Positions 37,303-46,107 of a stretch of 64,000 bases of DNA are shown piece by piece. Every line of letters starts with the position of its first letter. The first letter of the stretch is position 1. A program made the translations under genes and the position numbers. A model generated the notes under the pieces. The model was not told the origin of the DNA. It made no database searches and saw nothing but the letters and a program-made list of their open reading frames with translations. The stretch spans positions 1 to 64,000 of the forward strand of contig JAQXTA010000006.1 of the NCBI GenBank assembly GCA_029219245.1, written 5' to 3'. Source of the stretch: Lachnospiraceae bacterium. GTDB taxonomy: Bacteria > Bacillota > Clostridia > Lachnospirales > Lachnospiraceae.

Positions 37303-38220
37303 CTAATTGTTCTTTAAATTCTCTGCAACAACGGCACCGAGTGCAATAGAATTTACTTTGGTTTCAAAATCGTCGGAACGGGAGGTTAAAATAACCGGTG
37401 CTTTGGTACCTGTTATGATATTACCGTTCTTTACTTTTGCTGTGTGTACAAGACATTTATATACAAGGTTACCGGCATGGATGTCAGGGAAGAGAAGTAC
37501 ATCAGCATCCCCTACAATTTTTCTGCCTTCGGCTCCTTTATGTTTGGCAGCTTCCGGATCAATAGCGAGGTCAAGAGAAAGAGGACCATCTACGATACAA
37601 CCGGTAATTTTGCCTTCTTCACACATCTGTGTAAGTTCCTGTGCCTCTACGGTAACAGGCATTTTCGGATTAACGACTTCTACGGCAGCAAGCGGAGCAA
37701 CCTTCGGGGTTGAAATACCACATGCATGACAGATTTCAACCGTATTTTCAATGATGTGCACTTTGTCTTCCAGCGTCGGATAGGTCATGAATGCAACATC
37801 GGTTAAGAAGAGAAGATGGTCAATACCTTCTATTTCAAAGACACAGACATGAGATAAAGGTTTTCCGGTTCTTAAGCCGACCTCTTTATCCAGAACACTT
37901 TTTAAGAAGGATTTGGTATCAATCAAACCTTTCATATACATATCGGCTTTGCCGTTATGTACTAATTCAACTGCTTTTAAAGCAGCGGTAAAATTGTCTT
38001 TTTCATCGATGATTTCAAAGCCGCTTAAGTCAATATTCATAGAAGCAGCAATCTCTTTGATTTTGTCTGCATCGCCAACCAGAATGGCTTCTGCAATGTT
38101 ACGCTCTTTGGCGGCCTGTACTGCTTCTAATACAGCACTGTCCTGAGCAACTGCTACAGCAACTTTTTTCATGTTGCATTCAGATACCTTAGATAATAAG
38201 TCATTAAAACTCTTACTCAT
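37303..38220 (-). CDS. ptb: Phosphate butyryltransferase
   Basis: Enzyme of 305 aa that converts butyryl-CoA to butyryl phosphate. The phosphate acetyl/butyryl transferase fold shows [28 protein letters not shown], then [26 protein letters not shown] and [11 protein letters not shown]. The ATG at 38220 is chosen because GAGGTG lies just upstream; an in-frame GTG at 38229 overlaps this site. It heads the ptb-buk operon. Confidence 0.94.
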   Translation of the reverse strand: MSKSFNDLLSKVSECNMKKVAVAVAQDSAVLEAVQAAKERNIAEAILVGDADKIKEIAASMNIDLSGFEIIDEKDNFTAALKAVELVHNGKADMYMKGLIDTKSFLKSVLDKEVGLRTGKPLSHVCVFEIEGIDHLLFLTDVAFMTYPTLEDKVHIIENTVEICHACGISTPKVAPLAAVEVVNPKMPVTVEAQELTQMCEEGKITGCIVDGPLSLDLAIDPEAAKHKGAEGRKIVGDADVLLFPDIHAGNLVYKCLVHTAKVKNGNIITGTKAPVILTSRSDDFETKVNSIALGAVVAENLKNN

Positions 38221-38292
38221 TTTCTGCACCTCGTATTTATGATTTTATTTTTTGTACGGCGGAAAAGATTTCCCTTTTCCCCACTTGTTAAG

Positions 38293-38321
38293 ATAGTAAC
38301 ACTTTTAATGGTAAAAAGCAA
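38293..38321 (-). promoter_or_regulatory. Promoter of ptb-buk
   Basis: On the minus strand TTGCTT (38321-38316), a 17-base spacer and TACTAT (38298-38293) lie about 70 bases upstream of the ptb start codon. Confidence 0.5.
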
Positions 38322-38367
38322 ATAGTTACCTCTTGAAAAATTGTTATAAAATATATAAAAGGATGGC

Positions 38368-38396
38368 TTGCAAACTTATTTTGATTGTGATAAGAT
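38368..38396 (+). promoter_or_regulatory. Promoter of the D-glutamate/5-oxoproline operon
   Basis: TTGCAA (38368-38373), a 17-base spacer and TAAGAT (38391-38396). The predicted start is near 38403, giving a 147-base leader before the first ATG. Confidence 0.55.
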
Positions 38397-38402
38397 TTCT
38401 GT

Positions 38403-38549
38403 AATCGAAAATAAGTGACAATCGTATGTCAAACAGCATATTGAGCTGAAAGACAGCCGCTTGTATGAGGACAATGGAGTCTGTTCTCATAGAGCGGCTT
38501 TTTCTTTTGGGAAAAAGCGACTGCCTGTAAAAGATGAGGAGGAAACAGT
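38403..38549 (+). promoter_or_regulatory. Structured leader with internal terminator before dat
   Basis: The leader contains small stems TGACA / TGTCA and CAGC / GCTG, then an intrinsic terminator: AGCCGCT (38455-38461) with AGCGGCT (38493-38499), an inner stem TATGAG / CTCATA, and a T-rich tail. A second hairpin GCTTTTTC / GAAAAAGC shares the terminator's T-tail and 3' end, so the two could be alternatives. This resembles an attenuator or riboswitch, but it does not match a class I can name. Confidence 0.6.
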
Positions 38550-39389
38550 ATGGAAAATGTTGGATATTACAACGGTAAATTTGGAGCTATCGAGGAAATG
38601 ACGGTTCCTATGAATGACAGGGTGCACTTTTTTGGAGACGGTGTTTATGATGCTACCTGTAGCAGAAATCATGTGATTTATCTGATTGATGAACACATTG
38701 ACCGTTTTTTCAATAGTGCCGGGCTTCTGAAAATTCAGCTACCTTTTTCCAAGGCGGAATTAAAGAAAATATTACAGGAAATGGTAGACAAGGCAGATGC
38801 GAAAGACCTCTTTGTATACTGGCAGGTAACCAGAGGAACAGCCCCCAGAAACCATGCATTCCCAAATGTAAAACCGAATTTATGGATTACGGTTACACCA
38901 ATGGAATTCCATGATTTAAAGAAACGTGTGGCATTGACTACTATGGAGGATACCAGATATCTCCATTGTAACATTAAGACACTGAACCTACTGCCAAGTG
39001 TAATGGCGGCTCAGAAGGCAGCAGAAGAGAACTGTTTTGAAACGGTATTCCACAGAGGAGATATTGTTACGGAATGTGCACACAGCAACGTATCCATTTT
39101 GAAAAACGGTGTATTGAAAACACATCCAAACGATCATTATATTTTACCGGGTGTGGCAAAAAACCATCTCATTATGGCCTGCAAAAAATTGCAGATACCG
39201 GTTGATGAAACCCTCTATCCCATGGAGGAACTGCGAACTGCCGATGAGATTATAGTTACCAGCTCCAGTAATTTCTGTCTGGTAGCAGATACTTTGGAAG
39301 GAAAGCCTGTAGGCGGCAAAGCACCTGAATTGATAACTGCTTTACAGGAAGTTCTTATGAAGGAATTTTCAGATTATTGTGGAGAATAG
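38550..39389 (+). CDS. dat: D-amino acid aminotransferase
   Basis: Class IV PLP aminotransferase of 279 aa. The PLP lysine is K143 (NIKTLNLL). The carboxylate-trap residues that mark D-amino acid transaminases are present: Y33 (GDGVYD), R100 and H102 (TRGTAPRNH). The reaction exchanges D-alanine and 2-oxoglutarate with pyruvate and D-glutamate. AGGAGG precedes the ATG. It opens the operon that contains D-glutamate cyclase and 5-oxoprolinase genes, so D-glutamate is a plausible shared metabolite. Confidence 0.92.
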   Translation: MENVGYYNGKFGAIEEMTVPMNDRVHFFGDGVYDATCSRNHVIYLIDEHIDRFFNSAGLLKIQLPFSKAELKKILQEMVDKADAKDLFVYWQVTRGTAPRNHAFPNVKPNLWITVTPMEFHDLKKRVALTTMEDTRYLHCNIKTLNLLPSVMAAQKAAEENCFETVFHRGDIVTECAHSNVSILKNGVLKTHPNDHYILPGVAKNHLIMACKKLQIPVDETLYPMEELRTADEIIVTSSSNFCLVADTLEGKPVGGKAPELITALQEVLMKEFSDYCGE

Positions 39390-39433
39390 AAAGGCACGGA
39401 TAAATACAGCAGGCAGCAGGGAGGATGAAAGAT

Positions 39434-40507
39434 ATGAATGCAATGGAGCTGGCAGAAAGGAATGTAGGAGAAGATCTGGATCAGCTAATGAATCTGGACC
39501 CAAGAGGATACGGTGTATGCCGGGTGCTCTATCCGGGAGCAAGAACATATATGGGAGAGCCCCTTGCCATGAAATGCGCCAAGAGATTGAAAGTAGTATT
39601 GGGTAAGGACGATATCGTGTATATTATTACCGGATTTGTGCTGCTGCCTCACAAACAGGCAGAGATGGACGGCATATGTGGGGCAATGCTTCTTGCCAGA
39701 ATGTTGGCAAAAGCTTACAATGCCAAACCTGTCATTGTCTGTCCGGAGGAATGTAAGATGGCAGTAGAGAAGCTTGCCAATGTAGTTGGTCTTCACATGT
39801 ATGAGGATTTTGAACAAATTAGGAAATATCCAATCAGCGTCGGTCGGGTATTGTTTACCAAAGATGTGAAGGAAGCCGATGCACAGGCAGCAAAACTGAT
39901 GGAACAGCTGCCTCCGAAGGCCGTTATTGCCATTGAAGCGCCGGGAGCAAATAGTAAGGGTGTCTATCACAATGCCAAAGGAATGGACTTAAGCAAGCTG
40001 GAAGCAAAGACAGATATTTTGTTTCAGAAATGCCGGGAGGCAGGTATTTTCAATATGGCAATCGGAGATTTGGGCAATGAGCTGGGAATGGGAGCAATCA
40101 AGGAGCATTTACAGAAATATGTACCTTATATGGAGGAAAATGGCTGTGTGTGTGGCTGCGGTGGAGGCAGTGCGGCAGCAGTGGCAGCAGATGCCATTAT
40201 TACGACAACGATTTCTCACTGGGGTGCCGAAGCGGTCATTGCAGCTACTGCATGGCTTTTGGCATGTCCGGAACTTATCCATAGTAAGGAAATGGAAAGG
40301 GATGCGATTAAGACAGCTTCTTCCTGCGGTATGGTAGATATGTATGGATGGCTGGATAACTGTATTGATGGTGTGGATATGCAGTTCCATGTGACATTGC
40401 TGGAAATGATGCGCCAGTGTGTCGTGAGCAATCTTGAGCAGTTTGCAAAAAATGCGGAATGGTTTGAAAAGGTTATGGAGAAACAGTTCTTCGTATCTTA
40501 TCGTTAA
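39434..40507 (+). CDS. DUF4392 / D-glutamate cyclase C-domain-like protein
   Basis: Protein of 357 aa resembling the DUF4392 domain found as the C-terminal half of mammalian D-glutamate cyclase (DGLUCY); the family is recalled, not searched. Visible features are GFVLLPHKQAEMDGICGAMLLARML near the N-terminus, AIEAPGANSKGVYHNAKGMDL in the middle, and a Cys-Gly-rich NGCVCGCGGGSAAAVAADAII segment. The ATG at 39434 is chosen for GGAGG at 39420-39424. In this operon the other half of the cyclase family is the separate gene at 42249. Confidence 0.82.
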   Translation: MNAMELAERNVGEDLDQLMNLDPRGYGVCRVLYPGARTYMGEPLAMKCAKRLKVVLGKDDIVYIITGFVLLPHKQAEMDGICGAMLLARMLAKAYNAKPVIVCPEECKMAVEKLANVVGLHMYEDFEQIRKYPISVGRVLFTKDVKEADAQAAKLMEQLPPKAVIAIEAPGANSKGVYHNAKGMDLSKLEAKTDILFQKCREAGIFNMAIGDLGNELGMGAIKEHLQKYVPYMEENGCVCGCGGGSAAAVAADAIITTTISHWGAEAVIAATAWLLACPELIHSKEMERDAIKTASSCGMVDMYGWLDNCIDGVDMQFHVTLLEMMRQCVVSNLEQFAKNAEWFEKVMEKQFFVSYR

Positions 40508-40521
40508 AGAGGGAACAGTTT

Positions 40522-41235
40522 ATGGAGGAGATTCAATTTGTACCTGCAGGAGAACAGGGGATTGTAATGCAGTTTGGCAGCTCGATTGAGGAAAAGACCA
40601 ATCGAAAGATACGATATATGATAGAGCGTCTGCAGGGACAGAAAGGAATTGTAGAGATGATTCCTACATTTTGTTCCCTTTTGATTCTTTTTGACCTGCA
40701 TAAAACGAATTATCAGAAAATGGAGCTCATGCTAGAAAAAGAAGTGGATGCCTTGGAAGAAATTCCCGAAAACTCTAAAAAGGTTCATTATATTCCGGTA
40801 TGCTATGGCGGCTGTTATGGAGAGGACCTGGCCTTTGTGGCAGAAAATGCCGGTTTGACTGAAAAAGAAGTTATTGCATTACACGCAGAACGTGATTATC
40901 TGATTTATATGTTGGGGTTCCTTCCGGGATTTGCCTATTTAGGCGGCATGGATGAGCGGCTGTTCTGCCCGAGACTTCCCTCGCCCAGAGTAAAAATCCC
41001 TACCGGAAGTGTTGGAATTGGCGGAGAACAGACCGGAATCTACCCGCTGGAATCTCCGGGTGGATGGCGGCTAATCGGCAGGACTCCTCTTCTACCGTAT
41101 CATCCTGACAGAGAACCGGCTTTTTTATATCAAATGGGAGAGTATATTCATTTTTGCCCGGTTACGGAAAAAGAATATATAAGCATTGCCAAAGATGTAG
41201 CAGCCGGGAAAATCAAAGGGGAGGAATGGCGATGA
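40522..41235 (+). CDS. pxpB: 5-oxoprolinase subunit B (KipI-like)
   Basis: Protein of 237 aa of the KipI/allophanate hydrolase subunit 1 family: HYIPVCYGGCYGEDL, then LGFLPGFAYLGGMDERL and a C-terminal SPGGWRLIGRTP. With PxpA and PxpC it forms the ATP-dependent enzyme that opens 5-oxoproline to glutamate. RBS AGAGGGA precedes the ATG. The stop overlaps the start of pxpC. Confidence 0.93.
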   Translation: MEEIQFVPAGEQGIVMQFGSSIEEKTNRKIRYMIERLQGQKGIVEMIPTFCSLLILFDLHKTNYQKMELMLEKEVDALEEIPENSKKVHYIPVCYGGCYGEDLAFVAENAGLTEKEVIALHAERDYLIYMLGFLPGFAYLGGMDERLFCPRLPSPRVKIPTGSVGIGGEQTGIYPLESPGGWRLIGRTPLLPYHPDREPAFLYQMGEYIHFCPVTEKEYISIAKDVAAGKIKGEEWR

Positions 41236-42218
41236 AAGTAAGCGTGATAAGTCCCGGATTGTTGACAACCATACAGGATGCCGGACGACAAGGATATCAG
41301 GCGGGCGGTTTTTCGGTATCCGGCTGTATGGATCAGGATGCCTTGTATTGTGCCAATGCACTGGTCAATAACCGGTTAAACGAAGCCGTATTGGAAATGC
41401 AGTTTCTGGGAGGTACATTTTGCTTTGAGGAAGAAACTTTTTTTGCGCTTACCGGGGCAGATTTGGAACCGATGCTGAATGGAAACAGAATTGCAAACTA
41501 CTGTGCCGTAAAGGCGGAGAAAGGGGATGTACTAGAATGCCATCGGGCGGTATCGGGACGGTTTGCTTATCTGGCGGTAGCCGGAGGATTTGATATCCCT
41601 AAGGTGCTAGGCAGCAAGTCCACCAATCTGAAATGTAAGATTGGCGGCTTTCAGGGCAGAGCATTGCAGGCGGGTGATATGATTCCACTTAAAAGAAAAA
41701 CGCCAAGACTGCTCAATGCGTATTTAAAGGAAATGGTTCCGGTCACTTATCAACAGGAGATAACACTCCGGGTTATTGCAGGACCACAGGAAGCGATGTT
41801 TACTGAGAAAGGGCTGCAGGATTTTTACCAAGAAACTTATCAGGTCACAGAACAATCGGACCGTATGGGTTACCGATTGGATGGCATACCGGTTGAAAGC
41901 AGGAATGGAGTGGATATTATTTCCGATGGTATCGTGGAGGGAGCAATCCAGGTGCCGCCAAGCGGGAAACCTATGATATTGCTTGCAGACCGGCAGACCA
42001 CCGGAGGATATGCCAAGATTGGTACTGTTATAAGTGTGGATATCCCCAAATTGGTACAGTGTATGCCAGGTGCCCAAATTTGTTTTGAGCGTATAGCCTT
42101 AAACGAGGCAGTCATTCTTTACCGCAAAAGAGAAAAAAGAATAGCAAAATTTTGCAGAAGCATTGGTTATTGCCAGGATAATATGGGCTGGTTTGAAAGA
42201 AAAAGGCATAGAAATTAA
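41232..42218 (+). CDS. pxpC: 5-oxoprolinase subunit C (KipA-like)
   Basis: Protein of 328 aa of the KipA/biotin-dependent carboxyltransferase-like family: VISPGLLTTIQDAGRQGYQ, then SDRMGYRLDG and LLADRQTTGGYAKIG. The ATG at 41232 overlaps the pxpB stop (ATGA) and has GAGGAA just upstream. It is the second catalytic-core subunit with PxpB. Confidence 0.94.
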   Translation: MKVSVISPGLLTTIQDAGRQGYQAGGFSVSGCMDQDALYCANALVNNRLNEAVLEMQFLGGTFCFEEETFFALTGADLEPMLNGNRIANYCAVKAEKGDVLECHRAVSGRFAYLAVAGGFDIPKVLGSKSTNLKCKIGGFQGRALQAGDMIPLKRKTPRLLNAYLKEMVPVTYQQEITLRVIAGPQEAMFTEKGLQDFYQETYQVTEQSDRMGYRLDGIPVESRNGVDIISDGIVEGAIQVPPSGKPMILLADRQTTGGYAKIGTVISVDIPKLVQCMPGAQICFERIALNEAVILYRKREKRIAKFCRSIGYCQDNMGWFERKRHRN

Positions 42219-42248
42219 GTTAAAAACATAGAAAAGAGGCAAAGACAA

Positions 42249-43046
42249 ATGAAGATACAGGAAAAGAAAGAGCCGGGGTTTCCGGCAGCAGTCCGGCAGC
42301 AAATCAGACAGGGAATCATTACAACACCTACTTCCGGTATGTGTCCCGGCCATGCGCAGGCAAATCTTGTAGTGTTACCGGAAAAATATGCTTATGACTT
42401 CCTGCTTTTTGCCCAACGTAATGCGAAGGCATGCCCGATTCTGGAGGTTTCGGATACGGGAAGCAGAATCTTGAAAAAAATAGCACCGGGAGCAGACATT
42501 GCTACCGATATTCCCAAATACCGGATTTATGAGAACGGGATATTAAAAGAGGAATGTACCGAGGTAAGCTCTTTTTGGAGAGAGGATCTGGTCAGCTTCC
42601 TGATTGGCTGCAGTTTTTCGTTTGAATCGGAATTGATTGAAGCCGGCATTGAGATGCGGCATAATACCGAGAAATGTAATGTACCAATGTACAAAACGAA
42701 TATTGCCTGCGAACCGGCCGGTGTTTTTCATGGAAACATGGTGGTAAGTATGCGCCCGATTCCGCAGGAACAGGTGGTTAAGGCGGTGACAGTAACAGCA
42801 GCAGTCCCAAGAGTGCATGGAGCTCCGGTGCACATCGGAAATCCTGCCGCGATAGGAATCCGGGATCTCACTTCTCCCGATTTTGGAGATGCCGTAACGA
42901 TAAAGGATGGAGAAGTACCGGTATTCTGGGCATGTGGCGTGACACCACAGGCGGCCGTTATGGACAGCAAACCGGATTTTTGTATGACTCATGCCCCCGG
43001 ACATATGCTGATTACTGATATAAAAAATGTTGCTCTCAGGGAATAA
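42249..43046 (+). CDS. D-glutamate cyclase N-domain-like protein (DUF1445 hydro-lyase family)
   Basis: Protein of 265 aa of the DUF1445 / putative hydro-lyase family. This is the family of the N-terminal half of eukaryotic D-glutamate cyclase, which removes water from D-glutamate to give 5-oxo-D-proline. Visible features are [36 protein letters not shown] and [18 protein letters not shown], with a C-terminal [12 protein letters not shown]. It lies between pxpC and pxpA, which places it directly in 5-oxoproline metabolism. Confidence 0.88.
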   Translation: MKIQEKKEPGFPAAVRQQIRQGIITTPTSGMCPGHAQANLVVLPEKYAYDFLLFAQRNAKACPILEVSDTGSRILKKIAPGADIATDIPKYRIYENGILKEECTEVSSFWREDLVSFLIGCSFSFESELIEAGIEMRHNTEKCNVPMYKTNIACEPAGVFHGNMVVSMRPIPQEQVVKAVTVTAAVPRVHGAPVHIGNPAAIGIRDLTSPDFGDAVTIKDGEVPVFWACGVTPQAAVMDSKPDFCMTHAPGHMLITDIKNVALRE

Positions 43047-43064
43047 AAGAAAGGCAGTGATGGT

Positions 43065-43829
43065 ATGTATACGATAGATTTAAACAGCGATCTGGCAGAA
43101 AGTTTTGGGGCTTATCATATTGGAATGGATGAAGAAATCCTGAAATACATTACCTCGGCAAATCTTGCCTGTGGATTTCACGCATCGGATCCTGTGGTAA
43201 TGAAAAAAGCGGTGGAGAATTGCAAAGCGGCTGGGGTAGCGATAGGAGCACATCCCGGTTTCCCGGATTTGCAGGGATTCGGTCGCAGGAATATGCAGAT
43301 TCCACCGGAAGAGGTGAAGGCTATGGTTATGTATCAGGTGGGAGCACTGGATGCCTTTTGCCGGGCCAATCATCTTACCATGCAGCATATCAAACCGCAT
43401 GGTGCCTTGTACAATATGGCGGGTAAAGATTATGCATTGGCGCGGTCGGTCTGTGAAGCGGTTGCGGAAGTAAATCCGGAACTGATTCTTGTGGCTCAGG
43501 CAGGAAGTCAGTTACAGAAGGCGGCAGAGGAACTGCATTTACCGGTTGCAAAAGAGGTTTTTGCAGATCGGGCTTATGAAGAAGATGGTTCTCTGGTAGC
43601 AAGAGGAAAACCCGGTGCGATGATTACAGAGGAAGAGGAAGCTATTCGTCGCGTTATTGGCATGATACTGGAGGGAAAGACCAGAGCAATTACCGGAAAA
43701 GAAATCCCCATGCAGGCTGATACGGTATGTGTACATGGAGATGGAGAAAAAGCGCTGCTGTTTGTTAAGAGACTCAGGGAAGCCTTTGCAGAAGAAAATA
43801 TTACAGTGAAAAGGTTGCAAACCCGGTAG
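43065..43829 (+). CDS. pxpA: 5-oxoprolinase subunit A (LamB/YcsF family)
   Basis: Protein of 254 aa with the LamB/YcsF signature: IDLNSDLAESFGAY at the N-terminus, SANLACGFHASDP, GAHPGFPDLQGFGRR and HIKPHGALYN, and a C-terminal DTVCVHGDGEKAL. It completes the PxpABC set and ends the operon. A run of T follows the gene. Confidence 0.95.
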   Translation: MYTIDLNSDLAESFGAYHIGMDEEILKYITSANLACGFHASDPVVMKKAVENCKAAGVAIGAHPGFPDLQGFGRRNMQIPPEEVKAMVMYQVGALDAFCRANHLTMQHIKPHGALYNMAGKDYALARSVCEAVAEVNPELILVAQAGSQLQKAAEELHLPVAKEVFADRAYEEDGSLVARGKPGAMITEEEEAIRRVIGMILEGKTRAITGKEIPMQADTVCVHGDGEKALLFVKRLREAFAEENITVKRLQTR

Positions 43830-43863
43830 AAAATGAGGATATTTTTTTTTTTTTAATTTTTAC

Positions 43864-43892
43864 TTGAAAAATGATTATCATATGATTATAAT
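43864..43892 (+). promoter_or_regulatory. Near-consensus sigma-A promoter
   Basis: TTGAAA (43864-43869), a 17-base spacer and TATAAT (43887-43892). This is the strongest promoter match seen in the window. It drives the leader of the cytidylate-kinase-like gene. Confidence 0.75.
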
Positions 43893-43905
43893 AGCTTTAG
43901 AACAA

Positions 43906-43941
43906 AGGTGTTTGCATAGTTTTTATGCGAACGCCTTTTTT
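43906..43941 (+). terminator. Intrinsic terminator in the leader of the cytidylate-kinase-like gene
   Basis: A 13-bp stem AGGTGTTTGCATA / TATGCGAACGCCT (two G-U pairs), loop GTTTT, then six T. It is extended by AGAACAA (43899-43905) pairing with TTGTTCT (43943-43949). It ends 25 bases before the next start codon. Confidence 0.75.
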
Positions 43942-43966
43942 GTTGTTCTACAGGAAAGGAGAGCTT

Positions 43967-44596
43967 ATGGAGAGATTTGTGGTTGCATTGACCAGAACCT
44001 GCGGAAGCGGAGGAACAACAATCAGTAAAATGCTTGCTGATGACTTTGGGATTGATATGTATGACAGGAAGCTGTTACGTCTGGCTTCGGAAGACAGCGG
44101 CATTAATGAGGAACTGTTTGCCAAAGTGGATGAAGTGGTAAAAAGCCGTCTGCTTTACAGGGTGTCAAAAAAAGTATATAACGGAGAGATTATCCCACCG
44201 GAGAGTAATGACTTCGTCTCGGATCAAAATCTGTTTAACTATCAGGCAAAGGTACTGAAGGAACTGGCAGAGAGAGAATCCTATGTATGTGTGGGAAGAG
44301 CCTGTGATTTTGTCCTGAAGGATTATCCTAATGTATTGAAGGTGTTTGTGTATGCACCGGAAAATATTTGCATTGAACGGGAAATGGAACGACAGGGCAT
44401 TGACCGCAGAGGTGCGGAAAAATATGTACAGAGTAATAATAAATTCCGTAAAGAATATTATAAATATCATACCGGAAAGGTATGGGAGAGTCCTTATAAT
44501 TACGATTTGTGCTTAAACACAGCTCAACTGACTTATGAGGAAAGTGTTAAACTGATCGAGGGACTTTTACAGACAAGATTTGGCGTGACACCATAG
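43967..44596 (+). CDS. Cytidylate-kinase-like family protein
   Basis: P-loop kinase-like protein of 209 aa. The N-terminus VALTRTCGSGGTTISKMLADDFG is a variant nucleotide-binding loop, in which CGSGGTT replaces the usual GxxGxGKS/T. DRKLLRLASEDSGI follows, and the C-terminal part has DYDLCLNTAQLTYEESVKLI in part. Family members (Pfam cytidylate kinase-like) often lack a proven substrate. AAAGGAG precedes the ATG at 43967. It is probably monocistronic, being flanked by terminators. Confidence 0.82.
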   Translation: MERFVVALTRTCGSGGTTISKMLADDFGIDMYDRKLLRLASEDSGINEELFAKVDEVVKSRLLYRVSKKVYNGEIIPPESNDFVSDQNLFNYQAKVLKELAERESYVCVGRACDFVLKDYPNVLKVFVYAPENICIEREMERQGIDRRGAEKYVQSNNKFRKEYYKYHTGKVWESPYNYDLCLNTAQLTYEESVKLIEGLLQTRFGVTP

Positions 44597-44659
44597 AAGA
44601 GTCCGTTTGTTGATAGCTGGCGAAAAAGTATAGATGATAATTGTGTGAAGGAAACGAAG

Positions 44660-44697
44660 AAGTTTCGCACCGCGAAAAGCGGTGCGAAACTTTTTTT
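44660..44697 (+). terminator. Intrinsic terminator after the cytidylate-kinase-like gene
   Basis: Stem AAGTTTCGCACCGC / GCGGTGCGAAACTT with a GAAAA loop, followed by T residues. A perfect 14-bp stem. Confidence 0.92.
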
Positions 44698-44800
44698 GTG
44701 TAACGGGAAATCATCCGGTAGTAGGAAATTGTCGGAAAGACAACCGGGATAAATAGCCGAAAGGCATATTTATATATCATGAAATGAGGAGGAAAACGTT

Positions 44801-46018
44801 ATGAAGAAAAAGTTTTTAAGCATTTTATTAACTGCGGCTATGACGGCAGCGTTGGTAACAGGATGTGGAGGAGGAACAACTTCCGAAGCAACCGCAGATT
44901 CCGGTGAAACAGCGAGTGCTGAAACCACAGAAAGTGCACCAACAGGGGAAGAAGATAACATTGTACGGATTGGTGTTGTATGTGCTATGACCGGTGGCTC
45001 TGCAATCTATGGTGAAGGGGCACAGAATGCAGTGGATCTGGCGGTAGAGGAAATTAACTCCAGTGACAGTCCGATTAAGGTTGAAATTGTTAACGGCGGC
45101 AAAGTAGTGGATGATGCCAAGGACTCCAAACAGGCGGTCAATGCATATAATAGCCTGATACCGGAATCTCCCGAGGCAGTAGTCGGTTCCTTTTTCTCAT
45201 CTGTAACCTTGCCGATGGCAGAACTTGCCAATGAACAGAATATGCTGCTTCTGGCAACCGGCGCTACAAACTATAAAGTAACTTTGATTGGACCTACGAT
45301 TTTCCGTAACTGCTTTATTGATCCTTATCAGGGTAAGATGGCAGCACTGTTTGCAAAAGATCAGGGCGCTTCCAAGGTTGCTATCATTTATGCAAAAGAC
45401 GATGACTATTCCAATGGTCTGAAGGATGCATTTTTAGAGAATGCGGAAGCAAATGGACTGGAAATTGTTTATACAGGTGAATGTACCACTACGGATACCG
45501 ACTTTACTGCACAGGCTTCCCAGGCGGTAGCATCCGGTGCGGACTTCCTGTTTTATCCTTGCTTCCTTGATACCGTTCCGTTATTAGTACAGCAGGCAAG
45601 AGATGCAGGCTTTGAAGGCATCATCATGGGAGGTGATGGCTGGGATGGGTCTGATACAACAGGACTGGAAAGCTATTTTGATAATTGTTATTTTACAAAC
45701 CACTATTCATCAGAAGATACTGCTGAAGCAGTTCAGAACTTTGTTACCAAATATACAGAGAAATATGGTTCCGAGAGTCTGAATGCCTGTGCAGCACTTT
45801 ATTACGATGCTATCTATATGTTGGTACAGGCAGCGAAAGCCGGCGGCGGAACCGATACCGCTTCTCTTGTGAAAGGAATGACCGGAATGACCTTCACCGG
45901 TGTAGGAGGAACCTTTACACTGGATGAAAATGGTGATCCGGAAAAGAGCGTGGCAATCAATACATACGAAAATGGTGAAGTGAAATGGTTTAAGACTCTT
46001 TCACCGGAAGGCAAATAA
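44801..46018 (+). CDS. Branched-chain amino acid ABC transporter substrate-binding lipoprotein
   Basis: LivJ-type binding protein of 405 aa. The signal MKKKFLSILLTAAMTAALVTGCGG has lipobox VTGC. A Thr/Ser/Glu-rich linker precedes the periplasmic-binding protein type 1 domain (RIGVVCAMTGGSAIYGEGAQNAVDLAVEEI in part). It delivers a branched-chain or other hydrophobic amino acid to the LivHMGF complex encoded downstream. GAGGA precedes the ATG. Confidence 0.93.
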   Translation: MKKKFLSILLTAAMTAALVTGCGGGTTSEATADSGETASAETTESAPTGEEDNIVRIGVVCAMTGGSAIYGEGAQNAVDLAVEEINSSDSPIKVEIVNGGKVVDDAKDSKQAVNAYNSLIPESPEAVVGSFFSSVTLPMAELANEQNMLLLATGATNYKVTLIGPTIFRNCFIDPYQGKMAALFAKDQGASKVAIIYAKDDDYSNGLKDAFLENAEANGLEIVYTGECTTTDTDFTAQASQAVASGADFLFYPCFLDTVPLLVQQARDAGFEGIIMGGDGWDGSDTTGLESYFDNCYFTNHYSSEDTAEAVQNFVTKYTEKYGSESLNACAALYYDAIYMLVQAAKAGGGTDTASLVKGMTGMTFTGVGGTFTLDENGDPEKSVAINTYENGEVKWFKTLSPEGK

Positions 46019-46029
46019 AACAATACTTT

Positions 46030-46057
46030 TGCGGCACAGGTAAAAGCTTGTGCCGCA
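46030..46057 (+). other. Perfect hairpin between livJ and livH genes
   Basis: TGCGGCACA / TGTGCCGCA, nine perfect pairs, no T-run after it. It could protect the abundant binding-protein message from 3' decay or act as a weak terminator. Confidence 0.6.
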
Positions 46058-46107
46058 GATATTTAAAAATCTATGAAACAGTAACCAGGAAAGGAAGGTG
46101 TTCTGAA

